Source: an uncultured Collinsella sp. (GTDB taxonomy: Bacteria; Actinomycetota; Coriobacteriia; Coriobacteriales; Coriobacteriaceae). From it: 14,302 nucleotides of DNA. Numbering within the stretch: position 1 is the first letter of the stretch; each line of letters begins with the position of its first letter. Under the pieces are notes generated by a model. That model saw only the letters and a list, made by a program, of their open reading frames with translations, searched no databases and was not told the origin of the DNA. The DNA is taken from the NCBI GenBank assembly GCA_900764955.1, contig CAAFPY010000048.1:1-14302 (forward strand). The letters are read 5' to 3'. Shown piece by piece: positions 7,913 through 14,302 of the stretch. Made by a program: the position numbers and the translations under genes.

Positions 7913-8878
7913 ATGGCTGCAGGCAAAACCTTCTATGACATCCTGGGCGTATCCAAGAGCGCCTCCGACAAAGAGATCAAGAGCGCGTTTCGCAAGCTCG
8001 CGCAAAAATATCACCCCGATGCCGGCGGCGACGAGGCCAAGTTTAAGGAGATCAGCGAGGCCTACGAGACGCTTTCGGACGAGAAGAAGCGCAAAGAGTA
8101 CGACCAGATGCTCATGTTCGGCGGCATGCCGGGCGCGGGCGGCGCGTATGGCGGCGGCTACGGTGCCGGCGCGGGCGCCAGCGGCTGGGGCGATATCTTC
8201 GACAGCATCTTCAGCGGCAATGGCGCCTGGGGTAGCGATTGGGGCTCGGGCTTTGCCGGGGCTGCGGGCGCTGCCGGTGCCGGCGCGGGTCGCAGCCGCG
8301 CTCGCAAGGGCGGCGACCTATCGCTGACCGTCGATGTGACGGCCGAGGACGCGTTTCGCGGCGTGACGCACAAGGTCACCTATCGCATTCCCTCGACAGG
8401 CGAGCAGCAGACCATCACGGTCTCGGTGCCCGCGGGCGCGGTCGATGGCGGCAAGCTACGCTACAAGCGTCGCGGCGAGTATGGCGTTGCGGGTGGCGAG
8501 CGCGGCGACCTGGTCGTGACCACGCATGTGGAGGAGCACCCGCTGTTCAAGCGCAAAGGCGCCGACGTGACCATGGAGGTACCGGTCTCGGTCTACGAGG
8601 CGGCGCTCGGCTGCACGGTGGACGTGCCCACACCCGGCGGTGCGACGGTCCGTTTGAAAGTGCCCGCGGGTACTCAGACGGGCAAGAAGTTCCGCTTTAA
8701 GGAAATGGGGGCGCCTGACGTTAAGCACCGTGGCCGCACGGGCGCGCTGCTCGTCGAGATCAAGGTGCAGGTCCCCACGAACCTGTCTGACGACGAGCGC
8801 GATGCCATGACCAAGCTGCGTGAGGCCGACACGCGCGACTATCGCGAGAAGGTCAACCGTTACAAGGCGACGTACTAG
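7913..8878 (+). CDS. dnaJ: DnaJ-family co-chaperone without zinc finger
   Basis: This J-protein stimulates DnaK's ATPase and delivers substrates. Residues 5-67 form the J domain ([13 protein letters not shown] at 34-36, [14 protein letters not shown]). Residues 70-127 are a Gly/Ala/Trp/Phe-rich linker. Residues 134-290 form the two beta-barrel substrate-binding domains ([40 protein letters not shown]), followed by a C-terminal dimerisation segment. The four CxxCxGxG zinc repeats are absent; Cys234 is the only cysteine. The layout is that of a CbpA/class B J-protein, 321 residues. The ATG at 7913 was chosen because GGAGAGGAG ends 5 nt before it; an earlier ATG at 7880 adds unrelated residues. 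Position before hspR fits the actinobacterial operon. Confidence 0.93.
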   Translation: MAAGKTFYDILGVSKSASDKEIKSAFRKLAQKYHPDAGGDEAKFKEISEAYETLSDEKKRKEYDQMLMFGGMPGAGGAYGGGYGAGAGASGWGDIFDSIFSGNGAWGSDWGSGFAGAAGAAGAGAGRSRARKGGDLSLTVDVTAEDAFRGVTHKVTYRIPSTGEQQTITVSVPAGAVDGGKLRYKRRGEYGVAGGERGDLVVTTHVEEHPLFKRKGADVTMEVPVSVYEAALGCTVDVPTPGGATVRLKVPAGTQTGKKFRFKEMGAPDVKHRGRTGALLVEIKVQVPTNLSDDERDAMTKLREADTRDYREKVNRYKATY

Positions 8879-8950
8879 GGCGGTCGCGGCGCACGCCCAC
8901 GCCCGCGGGCTTATGATGGACGATAACGAGACGGAAAGGGGTCAGGTAGC

Positions 8951-9367
8951 ATGGCCGAGGACAATAGGAACAAACCGCTGTACATGATCAGCGTGGCGGC
9001 CGAGCTGACCGGCATGCACCCGCAGACTCTGCGCGTCTACGAGTCCAAGGGCCTGGTGAACCCCCAGCGCTCGGGCGGTAACACGCGCCTGTATTCGCGT
9101 GCCGATATCGAGCGCTTGGAGCTCATCAACCAGCTGACCGACGAGGGCATCAACCTTGCCGGCGTGGTGCGCATCCTCGATATGAAGGAGCGCGCCGAGG
9201 AGCGCGAGCGCGAGAACGAGAAGCTCCGCGCCCGCGTGCGCCAGCTCGAGGACGAGCTGCACGAGTACAAGATGCAGAAGAAGATCACCGCCCTGGCCCC
9301 GCGCGACGGCTCGGTTAACCCCGAGCAAGTTATGCGCAAACTGCTAGGTACGGGTGGCGACCTATAG
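8951..9367 (+). CDS. hspR: MerR-family heat-shock repressor HspR
   Basis: HspR represses the dnaK operon and clpB, and in actinobacteria DnaK acts as its co-repressor. The 138-residue protein has a MerR-type winged helix at about 10-78: YMISVAAELTGMHPQTLRVYE, GLVNPQRSGGNTRLYS and ADIERL. A charged coiled coil (about 78-115) follows for dimerisation, with a short tail. No metal-sensing cysteines are present, which excludes a metal or redox MerR regulator. GAAAGGGG (8934-8941) lies 9 nt before the ATG. It is the last gene of the operon, 72 nt after dnaJ. Likely targets in this window are the matching palindromes at 4931-4957 and 14171-14197. Confidence 0.94.
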   Translation: MAEDNRNKPLYMISVAAELTGMHPQTLRVYESKGLVNPQRSGGNTRLYSRADIERLELINQLTDEGINLAGVVRILDMKERAEERERENEKLRARVRQLEDELHEYKMQKKITALAPRDGSVNPEQVMRKLLGTGGDL

Positions 9368-9383
9368 CTCCGCCGACGCTGCC

Positions 9384-9418
9384 GGGCACTCATTGGGGAC
9401 AGACTTAAATGAGTGCCC
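9384..9418. repeat. Short palindrome with GGGGAC core (copy 1)
   Basis: Arms GGGCACTCATT (9384-9394) and AATGAGTGCCC (9408-9418) pair perfectly around a 13-nt centre that starts GGGGACAGAC. It lies 16 nt after the hspR stop and has no U-tail. The centre resembles those at 9498-9549, 12178-12212, 13045-13079 and 13849-13883, although the arms differ. Confidence 0.75.
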
Positions 9419-9425
9419 ACAGAAT

Positions 9426-9489
9426 GAGAGTGGATAATTTCCCGTTTTTGGCCTATGTGCAGGCTCAAAGTGGGAGATTATCCACTCTC
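9426..9489. repeat. Long palindrome, 18-nt arms, 28-nt loop
   Basis: Arms GAGAGTGGATAATTTCCC (9426-9443) and GGGAGATTATCCACTCTC (9472-9489) pair with a single G-U. The loop contains TTGGCC and ends AAAGT before GGG. It is part of a run of palindromes between hspR and the hydratase gene. Confidence 0.8.
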
Positions 9490-9497
9490 GTCATTTC

Positions 9498-9549
9498 GGC
9501 ACTTGGGGACGTTCCTTTTGTGCCGGCACTTGGGGACACTCCTTGCGCC
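9498..9549. repeat. Tandem pair of GGGGAC-core palindromes (copies 2 and 3)
   Basis: Two units lie back to back: 9498-9524 (27 nt) and 9525-9549 (25 nt). Both begin with the same 13 bases GGCACTTGGGGAC and then diverge (GTTCC or ACTCC) before closing with GTGCC or GCGCC. Each can form a small hairpin. Their core is shared with the other GGGGAC palindromes in the window. Confidence 0.7.
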
Positions 9550-9700
9550 AAACCGGTCTTCCCGCCCCCGGCTCGCCTTATGCTTTACTGAGATAAAGTG
9601 AACGTGCAGATTCGTAACCCGCTGGCAACTGTTCTATGGCACGATATTGAACGAATGTATGCTATGCGCCCAAATCGTTTTGGGCAGAGTGGGAGACAGT
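9550..9700. promoter_or_regulatory. Leader region of the hydratase gene with a small hairpin
   Basis: This AT-richer stretch must contain the promoter of the hydratase gene. Candidate boxes (CTGGCA at 9622-9627, TATTGA at 9645-9650) match consensus poorly, so none is claimed. A perfect 7-bp stem GCCCAAA/TTTGGGC with loop TCGT lies at 9668-9685, ending 5 nt before the ribosome-binding site GGGAGA (9691-9696). It could affect translation or message stability. Confidence 0.4.
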
Positions 9701-12001
9701 ATGGTCAAGCTGTACGAGGACGGCATCTACCTGCGCGGCGGCAGCGAGGTTGTGCCTGCGGCCGAGGCTGCTGAGCGCGGTATTACGCAGACGCCCGAGG
9801 ATGCCAAGCGCGGCACCATCGCGTATTCGATCCTTCAGGCACACAATACGTCCGGCGACCCCGAGGCGCTCAAGATTCGCTTCGACGCCATGGCGAGCCA
9901 TGACATCACCTTTGTCGGCATCATCCAGACGGCGCGCGCCTCGGGCATGGAGCAGTTCCCGCTGCCCTACGTGCTCACCAACTGCCACAACTCGCTGTGC
10001 GCCGTGGGCGGCACCATCAACGAGGACGACCACGTCTTTGGCCTTTCCGCAGCCAAGAAGTACGGCGGCATCTTCGTTCCGCCGCACATCGCCGTCATCC
10101 ACTCCTTTATGCGCGAGAACTTCGCCGGTTGCGGCAAGATGATTCTGGGCTCCGACTCGCACACCCGCTACGGCGCCCTGGGCACCATGGCCGTGGGCGA
10201 GGGCGGCGGCGAGCTGGCTAAGCAGCTGCTGCGCGACACCTACGATGTCGCCTATCCCGGCGTCGTAGCCATCTACCTCACGGGCGCCCCACGTCCCGGC
10301 GTCGGCCCGCACGACGTGGCGCTCGCCATCATCCGCGCCGTCTTTGCCAAGGGCTACGTTAAGAACAAGGTCATGGAGTTCGTGGGCCCCGGCATCTCGA
10401 GCATGACGACCGACTACCGCAACGGCGTCGACGTCATGACCACCGAGACCACCTGCCTGTCGAGCATCTGGGCCACCGACGAGGACACGCACGCATTTCT
10501 GACCATGCACGGCCGCGGCGACGACTACCGCGAGCTCAAGCCCGCCGATGTCGCCTACTACGACGGCTGCGTCGAGGTCGACTTGTCGAGCATCAAGCCC
10601 ATGATCGCCCTGCCGTTCCATCCTTCCAACGGCTTTGAGATCGACGAGCTCAACGGGAACCTCGAGGACATCCTCCACGAGGTGGAGCTCGAGGCCGCCA
10701 AGATCGGCGAGGGCAAGACGCACTTTAGCCTGCTCGACAAGATCGTCGACGGCAAGCTACACGTGCAGCAGGGCGTCATCGCCGGCTGCTCGGGCGGCAA
10801 CTACGACTCCGTGGTCCAGGCTGCCCGCGTGCTCAAGGGCGCCAACACCGGCTGCGGCGAGTTCTCGCTGTCGGTCTATCCAACGAGCCAGCCCGTAGCA
10901 CTCGAGCTTACGCGCCGCGGCTATATCTACGATCTTATGGAGGCCGGCGCGATTGTGCGCACGGCATTCTGCGGCCCGTGTTTCGGCGCCGGCGACACGC
11001 CCGCCAACAACGGCCTTTCGATCCGCCACACTACGCGCAACTTCCCCAACCGCGAGGGTTCCAAGCCGGGCAATGGCCAGCTGAGCGCCGTGGCCCTGAT
11101 GGACGCCCGCTCCATTGCGGCGACGGCTGCTAACGGCGGCGTCCTGACGCCGGCGACCGACCTGCCCGAGGAGACTTGGGACGAGGCCTGCGAGTACACC
11201 TTTGACGACGCGCCGTACAAAAAGCGCGTGTACTGGGGCTTTGGCAAGGCGGAGCCGGCCGATGAGCTGGTCGAGGGCCCCAACATCAAGCCGTGGCCCG
11301 CGATGGAGCCCCTCGGCGACGACATCCTTCTCAAGGTGTGCTCCAAGATCATGGACCCGGTCACTACGACCGACGAGCTCATTCCTTCGGGCGAGACGAG
11401 CTCCTTCCGCTCCAACCCGCTGGGCCTGGCCGAGTTTACGCTGAGCCGCCGCGATCCGGCCTACGTCGGTCGTTCCAAGGAGGTCGACGCCGTGGAGAAG
11501 CGTCGCGTGGCCGGCGAGGCCGCGGGTGACCTGGCGGCGCTCGATGCCGAGCTTGCCGGCGTGTTTGAGGCACTGGCTGGCGCGGGTGTCGCGGCCGATG
11601 CCAAGGCGACCGAGTACGGCTCCATGCTCTATGCCAAGAAGCCGGGCGACGGTTCTGCCCGCGAGCAGGCTGCGAGCTGCCAGCGCGTAATTGGCGGCCT
11701 GGCCAACATCGTCCACGAGTACGCCACCAAGCGCTATCGCTCCAACGTGATGAACTGGGGCATGGTGCCCTTCCAGATGGAGGCCGAGCCCAACTTTGAG
11801 GTGGGCGACTACGTCTTTGTGCCGGGCATCCGTGCCGCGCTCGATGGCGATCTGCAGAATATCACCGCCTACGTGGTGCGCGCCGATGGTGCGGTCGAGC
11901 AGATTGAGCTCTATATTGCCGATATGACGGCCGAAGAACGTGCCATCGTCAAGGCCGGCTGTCTGATCAACTACAACAAGTTCAAGGCCGCTGCCGAGTA
12001 A
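9701..12001 (+). CDS. Aconitase-family hydratase (large, single chain)
   Basis: The 766-residue cytoplasmic protein belongs to the aconitase superfamily, which dehydrates and rehydrates hydroxy acids on a [4Fe-4S] cluster. The catalytic part holds GSDSHT (150-155), Cys363 in [10 protein letters not shown] and Cys424/Cys427 in [16 protein letters not shown], followed by [13 protein letters not shown] (442-454). The swivel part includes [10 protein letters not shown] (564-573) and [10 protein letters not shown] (649-658). The first cysteine motif differs from the usual SCTN of aconitases and resembles the YbhJ-like hydratases of uncharacterised substrate, so citrate/aconitate activity is plausible but unproven. 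The ATG at 9701 has GGGAGA 4 nt upstream; a TTG at 9647 would add 18 unrelated residues. It appears to be transcribed alone. Confidence 0.9.
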   Translation: MVKLYEDGIYLRGGSEVVPAAEAAERGITQTPEDAKRGTIAYSILQAHNTSGDPEALKIRFDAMASHDITFVGIIQTARASGMEQFPLPYVLTNCHNSLCAVGGTINEDDHVFGLSAAKKYGGIFVPPHIAVIHSFMRENFAGCGKMILGSDSHTRYGALGTMAVGEGGGELAKQLLRDTYDVAYPGVVAIYLTGAPRPGVGPHDVALAIIRAVFAKGYVKNKVMEFVGPGISSMTTDYRNGVDVMTTETTCLSSIWATDEDTHAFLTMHGRGDDYRELKPADVAYYDGCVEVDLSSIKPMIALPFHPSNGFEIDELNGNLEDILHEVELEAAKIGEGKTHFSLLDKIVDGKLHVQQGVIAGCSGGNYDSVVQAARVLKGANTGCGEFSLSVYPTSQPVALELTRRGYIYDLMEAGAIVRTAFCGPCFGAGDTPANNGLSIRHTTRNFPNREGSKPGNGQLSAVALMDARSIAATAANGGVLTPATDLPEETWDEACEYTFDDAPYKKRVYWGFGKAEPADELVEGPNIKPWPAMEPLGDDILLKVCSKIMDPVTTTDELIPSGETSSFRSNPLGLAEFTLSRRDPAYVGRSKEVDAVEKRRVAGEAAGDLAALDAELAGVFEALAGAGVAADAKATEYGSMLYAKKPGDGSAREQAASCQRVIGGLANIVHEYATKRYRSNVMNWGMVPFQMEAEPNFEVGDYVFVPGIRAALDGDLQNITAYVVRADGAVEQIELYIADMTAEERAIVKAGCLINYNKFKAAAE

Positions 12002-12013
12002 CTCTGCTGTACG

Positions 12014-12083
12014 CCCCTGCCACACCTTTCCCTCGTGCTCACGCGCTTCGCGAGGGTCGCCCGAGGGAAAGGTGTGGCCGGGG
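12014..12083. repeat. Large palindrome after the hydratase gene
   Basis: Arms at 12019-12035 (GCCACACCTTTCCCTCG) and 12062-12078 are exact complements over 17 nt. After one mismatch they extend with CCCC/GGGG (12014-12017 and 12080-12083). The 26-nt loop contains ACGCGCTTCGCG and a second copy of GAGGG that can pair with the left arm, so two folds compete. There is no U-tail. Confidence 0.75.
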
Positions 12084-12135
12084 CTACCGCGACGTTCTCG
12101 TTGGGTCTTGAGGGACGCTAAAAAAGACTGAGCTT

Positions 12136-12170
12136 GAAGCCGCCTCTTTTTATTGGGGCGGCTTCTTTTT
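12136..12170 (+). terminator. Intrinsic terminator of the hydratase gene
   Basis: Stem GAAGCCGCC (12136-12144) and GGCGGCTTC (12157-12165) is followed directly by TTTTT (12166-12170). It stands 134 nt after the stop codon, beyond the larger palindrome at 12014-12083. An A-run at 12120-12125 may allow weak activity on the other strand, for the convergent gene ending at 12266. Confidence 0.85.
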
Positions 12171-12177
12171 GTCGAAA

Positions 12178-12212
12178 ACCACCACAAAGGGGACAGGCAC
12201 CTTTGTGGTGGT
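12178..12212. repeat. CCACCACAAA palindrome with GGGGAC core (copy 4)
   Basis: Arms ACCACCACAAA (12178-12188) and TTTGTGGTGGT (12202-12212) pair perfectly around the 13-nt centre GGGGACAGGCACC. The preceding bases GTCGAAA are also found before the copy at 13045. It lies downstream of both the hydratase gene and the convergent unknown gene. Confidence 0.85.
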
Positions 12213-12265
12213 GGGGACTAGCTCGATGTTGTTGTGATCGTTGAGCGGCATGTTAATGGGCGGCT

Positions 12266-12934
12266 CTACAGAATTTCATCCGGGTTGGCGGGTTTGGTCG
12301 TTTTGGGGATGCCGAGTTTGGATGACGCGAAATCGTCAACATTGTCCTTAATTCCGTCTTTGGTGTAGACAGTGACTATATAGGTGTTGTGTCCGAATTC
12401 GCCCTTGTCGCGTGTTGCCCAGGCATCCCAGTAGGCGGCCCCGTTTCGCCCTTTGATTTTTCCGACACGGCGGAGTTCTGTTCGCTTTAATTTCTGGTTG
12501 CTATAGATGGTTCGACCGGCCTCCTCGGTGAGCCCGCACTGTCCAAGCATCTTGTCGAGGACTTGGTTCATGTGGCGCTCACCGGTGTTTGGTGCGTAGT
12601 CGTAGGCGAGGGTGATGGAGTCGAGTGGCTGGTCGTCGATCAAATAATTCATCGTCTGAGGTTCAAGGCTGAAATAGGGGAAGCATCCATCAATCGTTCC
12701 GAGCAGCGGTAACTTTGACCGCCAAATTCCGGTGGGAATTCCATCTTCGTAGAACACGCCGCGACAGATAAAGGAGAGCGAGGTGGCACGCGAGCCGGCG
12801 TCGACCATTCCGCATAAATCGAAGGGCGAGGCGATGCCAAGGGAAAAGGGCGTGGCGACGATAAGGAAGAGCATCACGATGGGTATGGCGAGAATGGCGA
12901 TGACGTTGCGACCGGTGGAATGAGACGGCTTCAT
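12266..12934 (-). CDS. Unknown membrane-anchored protein, four cysteines (gene A)
   Basis: I do not recognise this 222-residue protein. Residues 1-9 are short and basic, and 10-32 form a strong hydrophobic segment (AILAIPIVMLFLIVATPFSL), so the rest is probably outside the membrane. Four cysteines (41, 57, 84, 133) could form disulfides. There is no lipobox right after the hydrophobic core. The C-terminal half is charged and ends in a Lys/Pro-rich tail. The ATG at 12934 has GAGGAG 5 nt upstream; an ATG 18 nt earlier (12952) is less well placed. It is divergent from gene B. Base composition is less GC-rich than in the neighbouring housekeeping genes, which suggests an accessory or recently acquired gene. 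Confidence 0.7.
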   Translation of the reverse strand: MKPSHSTGRNVIAILAIPIVMLFLIVATPFSLGIASPFDLCGMVDAGSRATSLSFICRGVFYEDGIPTGIWRSKLPLLGTIDGCFPYFSLEPQTMNYLIDDQPLDSITLAYDYAPNTGERHMNQVLDKMLGQCGLTEEAGRTIYSNQKLKRTELRRVGKIKGRNGAAYWDAWATRDKGEFGHNTYIVTVYTKDGIKDNVDDFASSKLGIPKTTKPANPDEIL

Positions 12935-13168
12935 ATGCGCTCCTCGAGACAAAGATCTGTTGAGGATAGGCAGAAATGGATATGTTCAGAGAACAATTCA
13001 AGTTTAATCTCATGGCGCGAGATGGTCGACCGTTAGCGTCGAAAACCACCACAAAGGTGCCTGCCCCCTTTGTGGTGGTGAGGAGCGCGCGGCTTCTTTT
13101 GGTAATAGTGCTGGCTGGCGATATCATTAGTGCAGGTAGCGAAGGTTTGCGTTGCGAGGTGCTTTGCT
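12935..13168. other. Divergent intergenic region between genes A and B
   Basis: This region must hold the starts of transcription for both divergent genes, with the palindrome at 13045-13079 in its middle. An open frame from 12976 runs through the palindrome and past it. It has no ribosome-binding site, and its translation past the palindrome overlaps gene B in another frame, so I do not call it a gene. No promoter boxes stand out. Confidence 0.4.
13045..13079. repeat. CCACCACAAA palindrome, inverted centre (copy 5)
   Basis: The arms (13045-13055 and 13069-13079) are identical to those at 12178-12212 and the left flank GTCGAAA is the same. The 13-nt centre GGTGCCTGCCCCC is instead the reverse complement of the other centre (GGGGGCAGGCACC, one base different). 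The centre is therefore flipped relative to its flank. Confidence 0.85.
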
Positions 13169-13840
13169 GTGAGAAGTCCTGCCCGTATTGGATTGATTGT
13201 TTTGGCGCTTGCGATTACCGTGGTTGGCGCGGGCGTTGTCGGCATGGCATTTCTACCTGCTGCGGTGACGGAGCCGGTGGTCAAGCCTGTGACTCAATCT
13301 GTCGAACTTCTGACCGGCGACGACAAGCCCGAGACCATTGCCGTTGATTTTGATGAGCAGCCGGCTGTGCTGGGTATTAGCAATTATCCGCGTATTCAGC
13401 TTGGGGCCATGCGCTATACCACGGATACAAGCCTGATCGATAGGGCGTCCGAGCTACTCAAGGGCAAAACATTTAAGCGTTGGTACGGATATGCGTCCTA
13501 TCGGGCAAAAGCGAACGACATGGTTGGCGGATGCCACTCTTCCATCGAGCTGGACACTGCAAACGGCGCAAAGTTATGTGATGTCTCGTACGATCCGGGC
13601 TACGAGGGCAATGGGGGTCCGGGCATCTACATCATGGACGGCGATGTCGCCTATGTCATGGAGGGCGACCAGACCGAGCTCAACGATTTTATGGGTCAGT
13701 GTATCCAAGATGCCTATAAACAGACCTGCTTGCCTGACCCGCAGACTGCACGCGATAGTGGGTCTGCCCGTACATGGCTGTTCGAGGATGAGATGCCCTG
13801 GACCGTCGAATCGGGAAGTACGGGTTCGGCGAAGGAGTAG
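13169..13840 (+). CDS. Unknown membrane-anchored protein, four cysteines (gene B)
   Basis: I do not recognise this protein. From the GTG at 13169 (GAGGT 8 nt upstream) it has 223 residues. A basic start (MRSPAR) is followed by a hydrophobic helix at about 7-29 (IGLIVLALAITVVGAGVVGM) and an exported domain. Four cysteines (122, 137, 178, 187) lie in the C-terminal half, around a Gly-rich stretch (YDPGYEGNGGPGIYIMDGD). An in-frame GTG at 13130 would add 13 residues but has no ribosome-binding site. Size, topology and cysteine count match gene A, but I see no convincing sequence alignment between them. It is followed 8 nt later by a palindrome copy. Confidence 0.68.
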   Translation: MRSPARIGLIVLALAITVVGAGVVGMAFLPAAVTEPVVKPVTQSVELLTGDDKPETIAVDFDEQPAVLGISNYPRIQLGAMRYTTDTSLIDRASELLKGKTFKRWYGYASYRAKANDMVGGCHSSIELDTANGAKLCDVSYDPGYEGNGGPGIYIMDGDVAYVMEGDQTELNDFMGQCIQDAYKQTCLPDPQTARDSGSARTWLFEDEMPWTVESGSTGSAKE

Positions 13841-13848
13841 AGACCGCG

Positions 13849-13883
13849 ACTACCACAAAGGTACCCGTCCCCTTTGTAGTAGT
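13849..13883. repeat. CTACCACAAA palindrome (copy 6)
   Basis: Arms ACTACCACAAA (13849-13859) and TTTGTAGTAGT (13873-13883) pair with one mismatch around GGTACCCGTCCCC, whose reverse complement is GGGGACGGGTACC. Relative to copies 4 and 5 the arms have changed on both sides (CCACCA to CTACCA, TGGTGG to TAGTAG), mostly keeping pairing. It starts 8 nt after the gene B stop. Confidence 0.8.
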
Positions 13884-13893
13884 TCTCGGTTTG

Positions 13894-14108
13894 TCTCGAT
13901 CTGTAACATCTTGGCCGCTAAAAGTGGGCCTGGTGTTACAGATTTAGATTTTCGACTCAGGTGTCTTCGTTCGTCTCGATTTGTAACAGATAGAGCCCTA
14001 TTTGCCGAGTAGATGTTACAGATTGAGACAAACGGGCGCCGCTGGTCATTTCATCTCGATCTGTAACATCTAGGATCAAAAATGGCTGCTAGATGTTACA
14101 GATCGAGA
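13894..14108. repeat. Array of six alternating 15-bp repeats at exact 40-bp period
   Basis: The motif TCTCGATCTGTAACA occurs at 13894 (+), 13934 (-), 13974 (+), 14014 (-), 14054 (+) and 14094 (-). Every spacer is exactly 25 nt. Copies 1, 5 and 6 are perfect, 3 and 4 have one change and 2 has two. Consecutive copies form three palindromes with centres exactly 80 bp apart; the third has perfect 19-nt arms. Spacers within palindromes share a loose A-rich/T-rich centre; those between palindromes look unrelated. No cas gene is present and the repeats are shorter than CRISPR repeats, so I do not call it CRISPR. It lies between gene B and the HspR-type operator of the next gene. Confidence 0.9.
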
Positions 14109-14170
14109 CGGTAGCGCGCCTGGGCAGCGGCGGGCTGACATCTCAGTACCCTATCCGTAATTCACTCAGA

Positions 14171-14197
14171 AAATCTTATATATAGAGACTTAGATTT
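14171..14197. promoter_or_regulatory. Second HspR-type operator, upstream of probable clpB
   Basis: The outer 11-mers AAATCTTATAT and GACTTAGATTT are identical to those upstream of dnaK, with the 5-bp centre ATAGA instead of GAATT. CTCAGA precedes both copies. A TATAAG box at 14201-14206 follows by 3 bp and would start transcription near 14213. Two identical elements over 9 kb apart before heat-shock genes indicate a shared regulator, most simply HspR. Confidence 0.7.
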
Positions 14198-14247
14198 GTG
14201 TATAAGATCGCGTAAAGCTGGCAACAATACTTCTCGAACAACGTGAA

Positions 14248-14265
14248 GCCGCCCCGTAGGGCGGC
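14248..14265 (+). promoter_or_regulatory. Leader hairpin before the last gene
   Basis: GCCGCCC (14248-14254) and GGGCGGC (14259-14265) form a 7-bp GC stem with the tetraloop CGTA. It ends 7 nt before the ribosome-binding site AAGAGAGGT (14272-14280). It would be folded at any growth temperature, so it looks like a stability or spacing element rather than a thermometer. Confidence 0.5.
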
Positions 14266-14286
14266 CGCCCCAAGAGAGGTGATTCC

Positions 14287-14302
14287 ATGAGAATCGATAA
14301 GC
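14287..14302 (+). CDS. 5' end of a heat-shock gene, probably clpB
   Basis: The window ends five codons into a gene starting with ATG at 14287 (MRIDK), preceded by AAGAGAGGT 6 nt upstream. ClpB disaggregases often begin with a similar short segment (Met-x-Ile/Val-Glu/Asp-Lys-Phe-Thr), and clpB is the classic second target of HspR in actinobacteria. The identity rests on this start and on the operator at 14171-14197, not on any domain. Confidence 0.5.

Noticed and set aside
9647..9700. Earlier start for the hydratase gene at a TTG
   Set aside because: It would translate the leader hairpin region into residues not typical of the family. The ATG at 9701 with GGGAGA upstream fits better.
12976..13347. 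Small plus-strand gene between genes A and B
   Set aside because: No Shine-Dalgarno is visible. The frame is carried through the palindrome at 13045-13079, and its second half is an out-of-frame reading of gene B.
13894..14108. CRISPR array
   Set aside because: Repeats are only 15 bp, alternate in orientation and there is no cas gene. Spacer constancy is striking, but the structure does not meet CRISPR criteria.
14248..14265. RNA thermometer before the probable clpB gene
   Set aside because: The stem is GC-only with a stable tetraloop and does not cover the Shine-Dalgarno sequence, so it should not melt at heat-shock temperatures.

Overview
The window looks like chromosome from a GC-rich anaerobic actinobacterium of the Coriobacteriia, most likely Collinsella or a close relative. 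I infer this from three things: the order dnaK-grpE-dnaJ-hspR with a MerR-type HspR, a nadA-nadB-nadC-niaR operon next to a small 2[4Fe-4S] ferredoxin, and intergenic spaces full of short palindromic repeats. No database search was possible, so the genus is an inference.

Left part (1-4600). After about 300 bp of gene-free DNA with large palindromes comes a promoter overlapped by a 44-bp palindrome, the likely NiaR operator. It drives nadA (384-1409), nadB (1466-2842), nadC (2846-3706) and niaR (3706-4251). Together these convert aspartate and dihydroxyacetone phosphate to nicotinate mononucleotide and encode the niacin-sensing repressor. A symmetrical terminator (4261-4298) separates the operon from a convergent ferredoxin gene (4338-4523, minus strand).

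Middle part (4600-9370). A 27-bp imperfect palindrome at 4931-4957 precedes dnaK (5067-6959), grpE (6962-7804), dnaJ (7913-8878) and hspR (8951-9367). DnaK, GrpE and DnaJ form the Hsp70 folding machine and HspR is its probable repressor. A strong hairpin lies between grpE and dnaJ. The same 27-bp element recurs at 14171-14197 before a gene that starts at 14287 with MRIDK, probably clpB, so HspR probably controls both loci. The element has the geometry of the HAIR box but a clearly different sequence.

Right part (9370-14302). A repeat-rich spacer leads to a large single-chain aconitase-family hydratase (9701-12001) with its own terminator. Two divergent genes of unknown function follow (12266-12934 minus; 13169-13840 plus). 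Both encode proteins of about 222 residues with one N-terminal membrane segment and four cysteines, and copies of one small palindrome family lie outside and between them.

The most unusual structure is at 13894-14108. A 15-bp motif occurs six times in strictly alternating orientation, at an exact 40-bp period, with five 25-bp spacers. A second unusual feature is a family of short palindromes that keep a GGGGAC core while their arms differ but remain self-complementary.
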